From: Echinostoma caproni | Lineage: Eukaryota; Platyhelminthes; Trematoda; Plagiorchiida; Echinostomatidae | NCBI GenBank assembly: GCA_900618425.1 | Contig: UZAN01039712.1 | Span: forward strand, 56,191 to 120,190 | Direction: 5' to 3' | DNA length: 64,000 nucleotides | In this document: piece after piece, positions 39,291-52,300 of the stretch | Position numbering within the stretch: the first letter of the stretch is position 1 | Layout of the letters: every line of letters begins with the position of its first letter | Program-made: the position numbers and the translations under genes | The notes under the pieces: model-generated | Database searches by the model: none | Seen by the model: the letters and a program-made list of their open reading frames with translations, nothing else | Told to the model about the DNA's origin: nothing

Positions 39291-40270
39291 GGTTTGAATT
39301 TGAACGATCAGTTTCGAATCTAATTTCTTATTGGCCTGGTTGTAAGATTCAAACTTTCAAGAATGATCATTACAATAACAACGATATTGAACCTGTAAAA
39401 CGTTTGAACATGAGATCAAACGGTCATGTTTTTTACCTCTATCAAGAAACAACGATCACGGCACAATAAAATAGACTGCTGACTGAATACAAAACATGAC
39501 CGAGATTCAGTCGAACTAAAATAATATCATTTCTACCAGTCAGCACATCCTAAGAGGATGAATAAATTTTATGATAAGCTGTTACACCAGATGCAAACGC
39601 TTCATACTGTATTTTGGTACTGGACATACTACCAGGTGAGTGCACTGTGCAACAAATGGGTTCTGAAATCAGATAGTGTCAAAAAAGGAATGGGTCATCA
39701 ACCACCGTGTGAAACCAAGGCAGTCGTGAAAAATGCAGCCACTTGCATCGAGACCCTTTGATCATTCATTCACCAATTGAGCATCAAGGACAAACCTCAA
39801 TTGCCCTTTTCACAGTCACGGAGTCTTTTATTATCTTAGAGGTGCTTTTTACGGGGACCCAGGGTCTAACCTAAGGTGTGAATGAACCACTTCGGTCGAA
39901 ATACGTGAGAAATCTCACGGGCTCAGCTGAGTCCGGTTTGGTGTACGGGTATTTTGCCTTCAAATCGAATTTGTCGACTGTATTCGTCTTGTAAATATTC
40001 ACTGAACATGACTTCTCTGGAATAATTGACAGTAAGTCAAAGACCTGGGACAAATCTCACCCCGTTTTGAAACTCCGGTCATTCACTTGGACCTTGGAAA
40101 TAAAACGATCGGGTACACTTCCGGACGAATAATGTGAAACAGCTTCCACACTCAAACAGCCGTAGTGATAGAGTTAAAAAGCTCTTTAACAAAGACAATA
40201 ACTGCAAAATGGAAATAAAATGCATCCATAAAGTGCTGGAAGACAACCATTATCCACCACTCCTAGTAAG

Positions 40271-40870
40271 ATGTTAACTAGAAGCGAACAAACTTTTCTA
40301 AACTGTCACCTCAGGGTGAACGGCTCACGCAAATTTACTACCAGCGTTCACCGAAAACGGATACATTCGGATAAACTTTTACATTTTGAATCAGCTCATC
40401 CGCAACGTGTGAAAATGGACTTCCCTCCGGCTGTCAGAATCGAAAAGCTCTCTAATGAAGACAATAACCACGAAATGGAAATGAAACCCCTCAAAAAAGT
40501 GCTAGAAGACATTGATTATCCGACACTCCTGGCAAGATCCAAGTTAGAAGCGANGAAGCGAACAAAGCAATGCCACAAAATAATGGCAAAAAAGACAGTG
40601 TAACCTCTATTGGCATTCCATATAGATCAGGCACTTCAGAAGCAATCAGAAAGATTCTCGGCGATTTCCGTATACACACATTCTTTTGGGTTGACAACAC
40701 TCTGAAACGTCATCTCATAGAAGCTAAACATCCGGTCGAATTGCAAGATCAAAATAACTGCAGTTACAAAATCAGTTGAAAAGAATGCCCCGCAGAATAC
40801 ATTGGGCAGACCAGTAGACAAATCAAGACAAGAATAACAGACACAAGAGAAAAGAACAACTCCGGGCAAC
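40271..40870 (+). pseudogene. Penelope-like retroelement relic: linker and GIY-YIG endonuclease region
   Basis: Plus-strand frames encode TFLNCHLRVNGSRKFTTSVH then RKRIHSDKLLHFESAHPQRVK (the region just after the RT core of Penelope-like elements), followed by EAIRKILGDFRIHTFF and, after a stop at 40777, KECPAEYIGQTSRQIKTRI. The last is the GIY-YIG endonuclease core (Y-I-G-Q-T followed by an Arg). Frames are broken by stops, by frameshifts and by N40554. The RT catalytic box is not visible, so the copy is 5'-truncated. Confidence 0.75.
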
Positions 40871-41254
40871 GGAAAAAGCAACTCTGACAAAACTATGACG
40901 AGACTCAACGATCGCTCTTCACGCAATGGTCGGTCACACCATAGACTACAATAACCCGAAGGTACTTCAACTCGGATTTTGAACGTGTACTGACCGCTCG
41001 TACGCCGAAGCTTTGGCTGTTAGCACCCACTCTGTATGCGTCAACAGAAACGACAGATCTGAGATCCCGGTCACTTCGACTGTAGTAATATAACTAACGG
41101 GTAACCACGATAAAAGGTCACATTACCACTTTACTCCATCAGATAATGGGAGTTAGTATGACAGACAACCAATCATCCAGCCGACCACAAGAAATCACAC
41201 ACGCACACACACATGACGAAACATCCGTTGACTTGTGATCCTCTCCTCGGAGTC

Positions 41255-41340
41255 ATTTGAGTGTAAACCGTGCCTTGAGAAAGGTTCCCCACGGCAATAG
41301 AAAAGTCGGTGAATACCGACATCGCTGGGTTATTAATATT
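41255..41340 (+). repeat. Penelope terminal sequence with hammerhead-like core
   Basis: GTGCCTTGAGAAAGGTTCCC, then CACGG and AGAAAAGTCGGTGAATACCG, aligns with the hairpin at 13339-13408. The box reads TTGAGAA, so C3 and G8 are altered as in that copy, and stem II pairing is weaker. It lies about 400 bases after the GIY-YIG relic at 40.8 kb, where the 3' terminal repeat of that element is expected. Confidence 0.55.
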
Positions 41341-41979
41341 ATAACATTCACAATAAAACACAACACATGACGCATCGATTTTTCGATACACTCCGTTTGG
41401 TCTTGTACGAGGAAATGGAAGTTCTTATAATGACAGCATCTGTAATCAATACAATGGTACTTCTGGCATGAAGCAATACGGTACGAGAGGCCAGGGGAGC
41501 AAAATAAAATAATTTGCCATGGCAATGAATAAAAGGAAAGGAATATAACAGCTGTCTGGAATTATACCACCGCTATTTATTGGGGGACAGTTGCGCGATT
41601 TCATTGCAATCACTGAACAAATAATTACCATTTGCCATTTTCTGATGTTTGATACCTTATCATCGGGAGAAACACCCTGGCAATTTTCGATCCACTGCAC
41701 GCATGTGAGCATGCACACACGCGCACGTATACGCGCATCAGTAACGTTCGTTAGTATATTTTACCCTGGGGCGGACTAGAGTGAACACTCAAAGTTGACA
41801 CAAAACACCAGATCCATTTACCTCAATCTATCTGATCAATTCACATACAGCTTGATTCAGCCTTATGATATGGTGATTTTTGTCAACCAGGTGGATCACT
41901 TCGGTAGCGATACTTGCTTACACACACACACACGAGTACACACGGAGTGAGTTTCATTTGCTGTCTGGTATGGCACCAC

Positions 41980-42615
41980 CACCACCAACAACAACAACAA
42001 GTAAGCATTATCCAGGCTTGCCTGACTGTTTTCACACGAAGTGTATACAATCCGGGAATGGGAACACACACAAACGTACAGTAAGAATTGGAAAACGATT
42101 TTGTACATGTATAAAGTTCCTTCTTTCAGGCCAACATTTTAGTCATACCATTCAGTTTGAAGATTGAATATCATCCACGGCAGGAGGAACAACAACAGAA
42201 ACAACAAGAACAATGCGACAAGGTGCATTTTCAAATTAGTCAATAGCACCACCTCCACAGCTACCACCATCATCACCACAACCAACAGCAACAACAACAA
42301 CAACAAAAACCATTACTAATTCGAACAGCCCAAATACGATAAAAATTTTCATGATAAAATAATGGCAATCCGCGAGGTGGTCTAACTTTAGAACGTAGCC
42401 TGGCTTGGAATGGAAACTAGCTGATGAACCTTCAGGTAAGTAAAACCAATAGCAAACAGTGGATTTGGAATCTATCCAATGAACCGCAGATTTTCTAGTA
42501 CTAACGCTGGAGATGGGAGAAAGCGTTTGAATACTGCACATGAGGACTCAGATCACATTACTGACAGCGAAATAAATTTTGTCGACCACCACCAACAACA
42601 ACAACAACAATAATA
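41980..42615 (+). repeat. Cluster of CAA/ACC trinucleotide repeats
   Basis: Short CAA-type tracts at about 41985-42000, 42186-42215, 42276-42308 and 42588-42612, with CCACCACC patches between. Open frames here are repeat-driven and not counted as genes. Confidence 0.8.
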
Positions 42616-42619
42616 GCAA

Positions 42620-44600
42620 AACAGAAAAAAATAAACCAGAACAAGATGGATAATAAAGCAAAAAACAAACTGTTTGATTTAATACGATCCAAACAAACAG
42701 TTTCAACAATTTCACCATTCATTAGGCACCCCTTGCGGTTTGACCAATGGATATCAGATGGCAGACGTATTTATCACCGGACCGATAAAACCGCTGCATG
42801 TGACATTGATTATGATTTCACATACACATATGTGATAAATATCTAGTAACTATATTTGAGGCCAAAACCAAGTTCGACAGGATTGCGGATGTAGTTTTGA
42901 AGAAACTTAAAACATTCTCTGTTGAATTCACTATTTTTGCGGATTTCCATAGCGAGCTGGAAATTCTTCCCAATAAAAAAAATGACAGATTTGTATAAAT
43001 TGCTTACGTCCCAGTTAAACTAACTTCGGCTTTTTTACAAATTAGGTCGAAGTCTCCGCATAAATTGTAATATTATTATTTCATCAGCAGTTTAAAAGGG
43101 AAAAAATCGCTGGTTCAGAAGCTCAGTTGACATGTACTTTTGACGAGTGATACCGAGGTTGTAATGTATGGAGCTTCCTAGGGATTTCAGCAACCCGTGT
43201 TATATTGCACCATGAATGCACTTTCAACCACTGGATGTGTACAGTTCAAATCCAAACTGAGCGACAGACGGACTGTTTAATCTTTAGGCCTAGTAACAAA
43301 AAAACTGTTCTGGGAATGTTACAAACGCATCAGACTCTCTAATATAAATGAATTTAGAAGTTGGGTAACGGGAAGAAACCACATACTCTCTTTCTATTCG
43401 TATTCAGTTCTCAGCGTATTTTTAACCGAGCAGAATTCCTTTATATCATCACAATTTGTGACTCGTTACATATCCTTTGTGTGTCACACACATACCTTGA
43501 TGTTGCAGAATCACACATTTCAGAGCGCGTTTGGTTTCCGAGCTACGATAATTGCTTTTATTGCCGGTTAAACCAATTCATATCGGTCAAAGAAACAGGA
43601 TTGTGCAAACTGGATTGCTTGCAGAATAACTAGGCTTTCCGTAACCGAAAACCAGTTTTATTTTGCTTATTAGCCTTTAAGTTGAGCATAAAAGTCATTG
43701 TAATCTTTGATAATCAGGAGTTGTCTGCATCTTTAGCTTTAGTTGGTATGGCGGAGAAATTTGTTTTCTTTCATATTGTTCTGGAGTATCTATCAAGTCT
43801 TTCCTTTTTCCAACTAAATACAATTACTCCATATACTATGTATTCTACGTTGCTCTCCCTGAAAAAGATCCAATGGGAATGGGAATGAAACTACTAGATA
43901 TGTTCAAATAGTTTCTGAAATTAAACTAAAATTTTTCGTTTATGTATTCTTTCATCGTTTCATTTTTCGCTAATCAAAACCTTACCTTCTGTGCTAAAAC
44001 CATCCCGAACTTGTAGACGGCATTCGCCGGCTAGTCTGATTTTGTGCCCAGTGACTCCATGCACTTAGGTATCAGTGGGATGTTTATCTGTTCAATTATT
44101 CTGTNCTCTCGAGCTAGACACTGAAGCCTCCCTATTGAATGTTGTTTATCATCACTCCAATGCATCTAGCAAACAATGCTTTCCCCACCCAGTTGTGCTT
44201 GGTTCACCTCAACTAAGAGCAAGTTCCTCCGATTATGCAATTTCTCACTGTGGCTGGTTTTCTCACCTCCGTTAGGGAAACAACACATGAAATCCATGCG
44301 GGACTTAGAGAACAACAGTGTCTGCACTCGGGTAAGTGCTTCGTCTGTTTAGTGGAAATTTGACATCGAGAGCAGGAAGATACTTGATCAGTGAAATTTT
44401 ATCAAGAACACTCATCTTTTCATGTATGTCTTCGCAAGCGCTTTACTCGGATTAATCACTTATGTAAGAAAGGAAAAGACAAATTTTGGCATGGGACGGA
44501 TATTACCTAAAGTAGAGCCAGCTTTTCCCGAGGTCATGGTCCTTTTACCCCTCCGCCCTTTATGGTCGTCAGTNTGATGTATTTTTCTTTTCTTTAGTGC
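42620..44600. other. No recognised gene
   Basis: AT-rich sequence with short open frames and a single N at 44105 and 44573; no domain or splice context recognised. Confidence 0.55.
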
Positions 44601-44639
44601 CCTGGTCAAATTTATGAAAACATCGTGTTTTCTGCAGTA

Positions 44640-45540
44640 TGCACCCTGTTGAGCAGCAAAATTGTCCCGGACATGAATCGTGCAATATTGCAATGTGGTC
44701 TCTTCTTTTGAAGAACACAAAGCGGTAAACAAGCTCATTTCTTTTGCATTATAATCGTGCCAAACCAACGCAGTTTACATGATCAGTTACCGATGGGGAT
44801 TTGCGAAGGAAAACGAAAGTGCCTGTGAACAATCGAATGGGCTGTTCCAAATCTGCTGCTCTGAAAACGAAAGTAATTAAAATAAAAATAAAGAACCTGA
44901 TTCTGCCACCTCTTTCACTTGCTCCCGTAGAGAAAAACATGCTGGTTGCACGACCAGGCGTCTGTCCGGGTGCATCCCTCAGCATCACCTTGCGTGGATG
45001 AAATGTGGAGTAATTAGTTCAATAACAAGCGCCACACCCTGTTGACCCTAATTACACCGTAAATGTGAACGAAGAATTTCGACCCCAGCACGGAGTTAGA
45101 ATAGGACGGTCTATATAGACAATTGCGTTTCCGTATTCTTGCAACAGTGAAGGTAGTTAGCATCCGTCTCCACACTCACCCCTCCAGTTCCATTGTGTGC
45201 TCAAGCCCTCAAGCTTTTGTGACCCGATTACCGACAAGCAAAACTTCATGCAACATCCACACAAATGATAACTTGCTAACTAACGAATTTGGATCACCCA
45301 CATTTAAAATAAGGACCAATTATGATGCAAATTGTTGAACACTTAATTACTTCCCTACTCCTTCATGAATCCATACATGTAACTGGTCACAAAAATTATG
45401 TTGTTATAAGGACATAATGAAAATACACTGAAAACCAGCTTGTTTGCCACTTTGTGTTCTATGGGCCTGTTCAAACACATACAGTTATTGACCAAAATCA
45501 TGCAACATCACTCTCATTTTGGAACTACTTTCCACATCCT
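44640..45540. repeat. Relatives of the 32-kb repeat family
   Basis: 44655-44700, 44820-44850 and 45480-45535 resemble 35226-35280, 32880-32905 and 32313-32370 respectively. 45428-45465 (GAAAACCAGCTTGTTTGCCA) resembles the end of the 251-bp insert in the RTE element (GAAAACGAGCTTGTTCGCCA at about 54395). Mosaic of old dispersed repeats. Confidence 0.5.
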
Positions 45541-45619
45541 TTTGTCCTACGGACTGATAACCATTGCTGAAACGAACCTGCCGATTGTCTCAACAAAGTG
45601 CTCACTGTCGAAACTCAAG

Positions 45620-46530
45620 TAGTAAGCTCTCATTAGGGCATCCAGGCAACAACTCTTCGTGCAACCCATAACCTTCTACGATTGAACTCTTGGCCAACTG
45701 TTTCTCCAATCGTCAGTTCACACGCTACAAAGGTCGTACATCTTCACTTCTACCCTCCTCGCAAGGCGTACTGCAATTTACTATTTTATCCCCTTTCCTA
45801 TTTTCGGCCTGCATATCCTCTATGCATGTGAGCAATTCTTCTCTTCTTACTAAGTATGCAGACGATGTAATATTCGGATTTTCCTAACCAAACCCATCAT
45901 TTCAAACCACTCTACAAGAAGATATATCAGAAATAGTTGAATGGTCTCAATAAAAACATCTCTGAATGAACCCCGAAAATGTAATTACATAATTTTTTCC
46001 CTTTTTAAAGGTCAAAGGTATGATGAATTGTCAGTCCGCCAGTCCGCCTTTATCTATCTTCAGTGACCAGATAGATTGACAATCGTACGTCAACTAACTT
46101 AGCATTATTTTCAGCCGTATCTTCACCTGGCCTGACCACGTCAATGAAGCTTTTCTTAAGATCAGGAGGCTCACGTTTTATTTTTCAAGTCTTAAGCCCA
46201 TTTCTATTCCAAATCATCTCCTAAGGCGTTTTGTTTTTCTTTGGGTTTTGCCTCACTGGCCTTATAGGTCCCCTGTTATCTTCCCTGGTCTTTTTACTAA
46301 GGATCTCAAATTCATTTCCATGAACTGGGTGCAGAAAATCTGCGCAAAATACTCAACTAAACCACTCACAAACACCCTGGTATTCCATTGATTTTTCGAT
46401 GTTGTTGTGCGTTTCACTTCTTTAACTTGCTGTATTACATTTCGAACTTTTTAATTGTTGACACACTGAGGATGTGGTTGATGAATATCTACCCTTCGAG
46501 TTATATAAAGCGATTCTTTGACTTGACTTG
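45620..46530 (+). pseudogene. CR1-like LINE reverse transcriptase fragment with 3' end
   Basis: Plus-strand pieces in order: FTRYKGRTSSLLPSSQGVLQ, ILSPFLFSACISSMHVSN, then LLTKYADDVIFGFS with the catalytic YADD intact, VNEAFLKIRRLTFYFSSLKP, and LLRRFVFLWVLPHWPYRSP with VIFPGLFTKDLKFIS (the typical post-RT region of schistosome SR1/Perere-type CR1 elements). Stops and frameshifts interrupt the frame after FGFS (about 45887). The relic ends near a TTGACTTGACTTGAGTTGAG tract (about 46510-46535), probably the 3' tail repeat. 5'-truncated and dead. Confidence 0.75.
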
Positions 46531-46898
46531 AGTTGAGTTGAATGAACACTGCACCACAATTCGCTTAAGGTGCATCGTAACTCAGCTAGCCATGTTCAAA
46601 GGGACTAAATTCGGGGCAAATTACTTCGAAGTCAAGAATGTGAACTTTTTAATTAGCAATCCGTGATCCGGTAAGGGAAATGTCTAGTTTTCTTTTCTCA
46701 ATTTGAGTTGAAAAATTATAGACAGTTCTGAATTCCACTCAACAAAGTCAGTGTGTGGAAGAAAAATCATCCTGAAGGTTCCAGATTCAGTCTAGCGTAC
46801 TAAGGACTCAGTTTGGAAGCGGTTGTCACGTGAAATAAACAATTGACAAAGTATTGAAAATCGGTTATCATAGCTCGGGTAAACAGAATTCCATTTTG

Positions 46899-46965
46899 CC
46901 TGTTCTCCGAGCTTGGAAGTTTGTTTGCAAACGTTTCATCACCAGCCGAGGTGACATCATCAGTG
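46899..46965 (-). repeat. Left inverted terminal repeat of Penelope copy, hammerhead-like
   Basis: On the minus strand: CTGATGA, TG, TCACC, loop TCGGCT, GGTGA, T, GAAACGTTTGC. CTGATGA and GAAAC are both intact and TCACC/GGTGA forms a perfect five-base stem II. The bases joining stem II to the core (TG and T) do not pair, so the fold is not ideal. GCA before CTGATGA can pair with TGC after ACGTT as a short stem I. This is the best-preserved copy of the motif in the window. Confidence 0.6.
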
Positions 46966-46967
46966 CT

Positions 46968-47908
46968 TGTGAAGTGGCAGTATTTTGCAAACAGCTTAAA
47001 GGAGCACTAATGGGATCACCAATTTCTGGATTCATAGTCGAAACCGTAATGCAGAGGCTGGAGAAGAAGGTACTACCAAGATCATGCAAAAGCTTTGGCT
47101 CAGATACGTTGATGACGTATTCGTCTTCTTGAAGAAGTCGGAACTAGAAAGGATACAACATCGTCAACAACACATTCACTGGCATCAAGTTCACAATGGA
47201 GACGGAGAAGGATAACCAACTGGCATTTTTGAACATCTTGATTATCAGAACACCATCAGGAAAACTGAAGACAACGGTCTACCGCAAACCAACGCATACA
47301 GATCAAATCCCAAACTTCAAAAGTAATCATCCACACAGTCACAAAAGATGCTATGTGAATGAACCTTGCTCGGAAGAATCCAAACGCACTGCAGCACGGA
47401 TATACTCAAGAAGAAAGAAGAAAGATACATCCTCAGAGTAGTTGAACGCAATGGCTACACCAGCAACTTCATTAAAAGAACTCTAACCCAAAGAAAGAAA
47501 GAAACAACAGACGGAGAATCGGGAACAAGAGCTACCCTGCCGTACATCAAAGACGTTTCGGAAATGACGGCAAGACTGCCCAGATCATATGGACTCGAAG
47601 TCGCCCACAGACCTACCGCCTGTCTAAGGAGACTTCTGTCAAAACCAAAGGAGATAACAATGGAGAAGGACAAGAGCAGTGTTATCTACAGAATAAATTG
47701 CAAGAACTGCTCAAAACACTATATCGGACAAACTGGAACAAAACCGTTAACAAGGATCCGTGAACACCAATGGGCAATCAGGAGACATGACCCACTATCG
47801 CTGATTTCCCTGCACGAAAATGAAGAAGGACATCAGTTTGACTTCGAATCAGTGAAAATTATCGACCAGGCCCGGTCAAAGAACACCAGAGAATTTCTCG
47901 AGGTTTGA
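46968..47908 (+). pseudogene. Penelope-like RT plus GIY-YIG endonuclease (frameshifted)
   Basis: Three frames in turn: CKQLKGALMGSPISGFIVE (RT B/C region), then LWLRYVDDVFVFLKKSELE with the catalytic YVDD at 47105-47116, then TGIKFTMETEKDNQLAFLNI and TTVYRKPTHTDQIPNFKSNH, then from 47366 an open frame of 180 codons to TGA at 47908. The last contains YRINCKNCSKHYIGQTGTK followed by RIREH, the GIY-YIG core with Arg and Glu in place, near 47687-47770. RT domains before the B region are missing. Among the coding relics here, this one keeps the best catalytic motifs, but the frames do not connect. Confidence 0.85.
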
Positions 47909-48202
47909 CACCCTTCAAACAACTCAATAAACAGGCTCATTGAGCTGGATCACGGGTACACACCACGCCAATGCAACTCAAGGACCAAATGACACATCAA
48001 AAAGGGTCACTCCGTGACCTGAGAACGGACCGAAGCTGCAATCAGGGAGGAAGGACAACCCCCTCCCCTCCCATCCTCAATCCCTCGCAACAGTTTCACG
48101 GCGAACCGAGTAGAACACGGGGAGAACAAGGAAAAAATCAGTTGGTGGAGGAGACCACATATATAAACGAACGGGTCAAGCACAACACTACTACTTCACA
48201 TT

Positions 48203-48269
48203 CACTGATGACGTCACCTCGACTGGCGATTAAACGTTTGCAAACAAACTGACAAGCTCGGCGAACAGG
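48203..48269 (+). repeat. Right inverted terminal repeat of Penelope copy
   Basis: Plus-strand counterpart of the left repeat. CTGATGA (48205-48211) is intact, but the GAAAC box reads TAAAC (48231-48235), and stem II has an A-C mismatch (TCACC/GGCGA), so it would not cleave. It continues CAAACAAACTGACAAGCTCG and GCGAACAGGC, matching the outer part of the left repeat. Confidence 0.7.
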
Positions 48270-48423
48270 CGACATGGAAGGAATAAACAACGTTTTCTAA
48301 CTGATCTACGATGGTCAAAGTGATCCATCAAATTTGGTGAACTGCGAGCAGTACTAAGCCGCAGGTAAAAGGTTTTGCGTTCGTGATGTTTTCATATTTG
48401 TAAAGTGGATTTTCACTCAAAAT

Positions 48424-48525
48424 TAACTGTTCTCAGATCACGGCTACAGATCACGGTTACAATACAATACAATACAATACAATACAATACAATACGATAC
48501 AACTGTTCTCAGATCAGGGCTATTT
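48424..48525. repeat. AATAC pentanucleotide microsatellite with flanking duplication
   Basis: About eight AATAC units (48461-48500, one with a substitution) lie between two near-identical copies of AACTGTTCTCAGATCACGGC (48424 and 48501). The flanking duplication suggests slippage or unequal exchange. Confidence 0.85.
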
Positions 48526-49055
48526 GCGAGTTTTCCTAAATATGGCTTGATAAAATGGCGTCGCATGATGTGAAAATGTCTGAGGTAGTGAAAATTGACT
48601 GACACGGCCTGTCTCGATCCAGAGAACTGATGCAACGAAGTTGAAACAAATGCGGAATCTATATGCGCGTTAGCAAAGTACAATAGCTAAATTGAAGTGA
48701 TTTGAATCTACCAAACGGGGAGATGATCAAAGTGGTATGTCTAACTCAGAACTACATGCAGCTGAGAATGCATTGAACAAAAGCCAAAATGACGAGAAAT
48801 GATGAATAAGACAGGGAAGCTTTCAGACACGATGACCCGTATTACCTGGAATACTACTAGCGAGTCTTCAAGAAGGAATCTAAGATTTTAGCGCCCGCAG
48901 TTATAATATAGGAGCTTTATCAAGTAGATGTACTATCCAGGCGTAGTGTACAGACTTGATTTATTTTATCTGATTTTCAGGAAATGATGAGGTCACAGAA
49001 TGATTCTTCGATGGAAGCCACAATATCCATGGTTGTAGCCTTCCTCTTGTCCCAG

Positions 49056-49300
49056 AAGATCTACCCCCATCTGAGACGCAGTCATATGCACCTAGTGCGG
49101 ATGAAGACCAGGGAAATCGGGTCGTCTGCTTGCGTACCGCTGGACGTCTGGAGTTGTGTGCACACAGCTCTAAGCGGTTCTTTAGACTCATGGACAAATT
49201 GTTCTGGTGGTTCGGGTTCTCGATTTTGTACAAATATTGTGTATGGAGGCAAAACTCACATCAGGAACAACAGAAAATGAATTCCGCGGATATTACGTAA
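49056..49300 (+). CDS. Candidate terminal exon encoding a membrane-like segment
   Basis: A pyrimidine-rich acceptor (CCTTCCTCTTGTCCCAG) is followed by 80 open codons in one frame to TAA (49298-49300) with AATAAA at 49300-49305. The translation includes PPSETQSYAPSADEDQGNR and then a hydrophobic, aromatic stretch (LFWWFGFSILYKYCVW) that could be a membrane segment. No ATG starts it, so it would be a last exon. Another frame here is also open (48984-49280), and no partner exon was found. Family not recognised; it may be chance. Confidence 0.3.
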
Positions 49301-52300
49301 ATAAAATTAAACTTTACACTACTTAATTCAATCCAGGGGGATGATTAGAAATCAACTTCGATCACTGTTGGCCCCAATAAGTGAGATCCCATCATAATGC
49401 ATAAAGTTCAATAAGCCCCTATTCACACGAGATCTGATTGCACGTTCACCTAATGGATAAGAAACTGGCTTCAAATGGATAAAATGAGCGGTGTTTATTA
49501 TAATTGAAGGGTATCTAGTTTCTAATACACTTCGTAAATAAACTCTAGATTTGATCTTATGATTGTCATCTTTATGTGAATCTTTTGCATTACTGATTTT
49601 GACTACCTGTGTACCGAGTGACATCGACTGACCCCGCTCAAATCCCCAGTATCCGTGAATTCTGGGGTTCTGACAGTGAGTCTGTCTCAATATGAGCGCA
49701 GAAGTGCAGTTCACGCAGGACATTCGTTGAACTGGCAGAGCCTTTCGTTGATTTTTTCTGAATTCTTACGTTCACACTTCACTTGCTTTGCTCCAATTTC
49801 CCATGTGTTGTTAGACAGTCCTCGATTGACCACTGCTCTCCTCCTGCCTGCTGATATTACATTTGACAATAAGTGGAATAAATGGAAGACAAGAATATGA
49901 TTATTATCAGTAATATGCCTATAATTGTATATATATAAACTGAGTTGTAAAGTGTTTATTGTAACGTTTTTATCCAAAATAGGACTCGTTGTCAAACGTA
50001 AATTAAATGAATGATATATTGGGATTACCCTTTTCAGTGCGCCTGTGTGCTTTTGTGCGTCTGTAAGTCCACCAATCGTCACAGGTTTTGCGAGTGCAAC
50101 GTAATGTTTGTCTATCTCGGCATTATATATATATATATCCTTCTCCTTTTCTCTGACTGCGAAAATTAAGGGCAACAAATTCGGTGACAAAAAAATAAAC
50201 GAGTGCATGAGTTTATTGATAAGTCCACCACAAGGAATCTTCGTTTCTTTACTTCAATCGCATTGCTTTTATGGACTAAGGAGAATTTCTTCTTTGAAAT
50301 GTGACAACTAGCACATGCGTGGGAAATTTGTGCACCAAAGAATGACCGCCATCACACTTGACCACCCACATATTTTCGCTTGCGTTCAGTGTTATTGAGT
50401 AAAGGTAATCGATAATTCGTGAAATATCTGCATATTTATATCTAGCGTTGTTAGGTTGTCACGTAGGAATTTTGTATGTATGAAATGCAACGCTTTATTC
50501 TATGTTATGCCTTAATTAACATCTGGGGAAGGTTGATACTTGGTTAATGCTTGATCACTTGATTACACGTAGTCAGATCTGACAGTTTGTTTGTACACGT
50601 GTGAAATTCTACTAAGTATTTACGATAATTGTTTCGTTTAACCTCCGATGTAGCTGAAAAATCGCCTTATTTTATGCCACCTCTCGAGACGGTAGTTCGA
50701 AATTTATTCTATCAACGAACAGTTTGTTCTTTTGGCAAACATTGGTTACATCATCGCAGTGCGTGTTTATGTACTCCTGAAATTACCGAACAACTCACAT
50801 TATGCATGAATAATTTTCACTTTTGTGCCATCTGATAAAATCTGAAGCTCATGAATTTCACTGTTGTGAGTACTACTGGTTTTCCGCACCCGAATAAACC
50901 GGAAAGAGATTCACGGGGGCGACATCAATTCACAATTTCACAACCGCTTCAGTTGCCTTTGTCCGTTTTTGACCTCCGAATACGATGCGTCTCCTAGCTC
51001 AGGACAATTTCGGTACCGCGGGTGGACGTCTCAGAATGCTGCTTCATAATGTGATCATTCGCTTCAAATGAGATTCAACTATTTACGATATTAGTGTTGT
51101 GAGATACTACACACATTTGTGAATAGTATGCAAAAGGATGCTATTGGCGGTTTCTTTCAACGGTCAAAAATGAGCAACACCTGTTGGAGCGAATTGCTGT
51201 GTTCACTATGGTAACTATACCAAGGCGTATCAACTGTTGGACCGTTCCATTAACTATCCTGTGTGCGTGTGGGAGTTCTGAAGACTCATTCCAAATGAGA
51301 TATTTGGTTGTATGCCAGTTAACCGATACCCTGATCGTCATGCATAATAAATAACTATCTTCGTCCCGGCACCGTCCTGTGGATTTATAACATTAGTGGC
51401 TAAAGCGCTGGATCCAAAAGTTTGAATTATCACAGCATGGTGAACCATTGGTCTGGCTCTGAAATAGCAAAGTCAATTTGACCAGGCGTATAAAACATGA
51501 TCTCCAAAATGCGCGCACACAGCTCATCTTAATCACTTATTGCGCACATGAAAGCACCAATGAATGACCTGAAGTAAACTTCATCTTCCGGAGGAAAAAA
51601 AGCTGCCTCGAATAGCGATCTTAAATGGGGTTAAATCTGAACAACAATAAACTTTCTAAAGAAAATAACAACAATAATAAAAATAACACCAAATATTCAT
51701 TTTATACTTTTTTGAATTTAATCTTGTCTGTTTTGAGGGATGAGTTTAACAGCACGGGCTCTCGGATCTTATCTTTTATCACNCTGAGTACTGCCAGTGT
51801 TTTGGTTACAAAATATTTCCTAAAAATTCTTCGTCACTGTCAGAACTAGGTGTTCCCTAACTCGTCTCGAGGTCTTGAAAGTGGGAACAAATAGATGGTT
51901 GAGAATGAATGAGACAGATTCAGCTTTAACAAATAATGGAACCGCGACGAGTAGCAACAGTACGATAACGTTATGGGTTTTCACCTGACCGGCGTTCTCC
52001 TAATAAAACATCACAGGTGTCTGACGACAAGGCTTTCCAGGCAAGCCGAGTGAATCAAACTGCTAGCCATTTGCCTGTCCGTAACAACCTCGAGATTCTA
52101 GATTTTGTACTGGGATGTGCAAACTGATAGGAAGATAACCCCAAATGAAAATGTGGAGCACAATAAAGGTATTATTTTTACCCCGAGAAGCTCGATAACT
52201 TCTTGTGCCCTATAAAACCGATTTAGCCTCCAAAAAGCAGTCCTGAAAAATGTAAAAATAAACATGTTTGCCAGAGATGTGCACAGAATGTATTCCAGAG

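Larger units (their letters stand above)
46899..48269 (+). mobile_element. Penelope-like retroelement with inverted terminal sequences
   Basis: 5'-truncated copy of about 1.37 kb holding part of the RT, the linker and a GIY-YIG endonuclease, flanked by about 67-bp inverted repeats (46899-46965 and 48203-48269) that carry a hammerhead-like motif. Penelope-like elements often insert with an inverted, truncated partner copy at the 5' end; here the RT frame begins directly after the inverted left repeat. At least three frame changes make the coding region non-functional. Confidence 0.8.
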
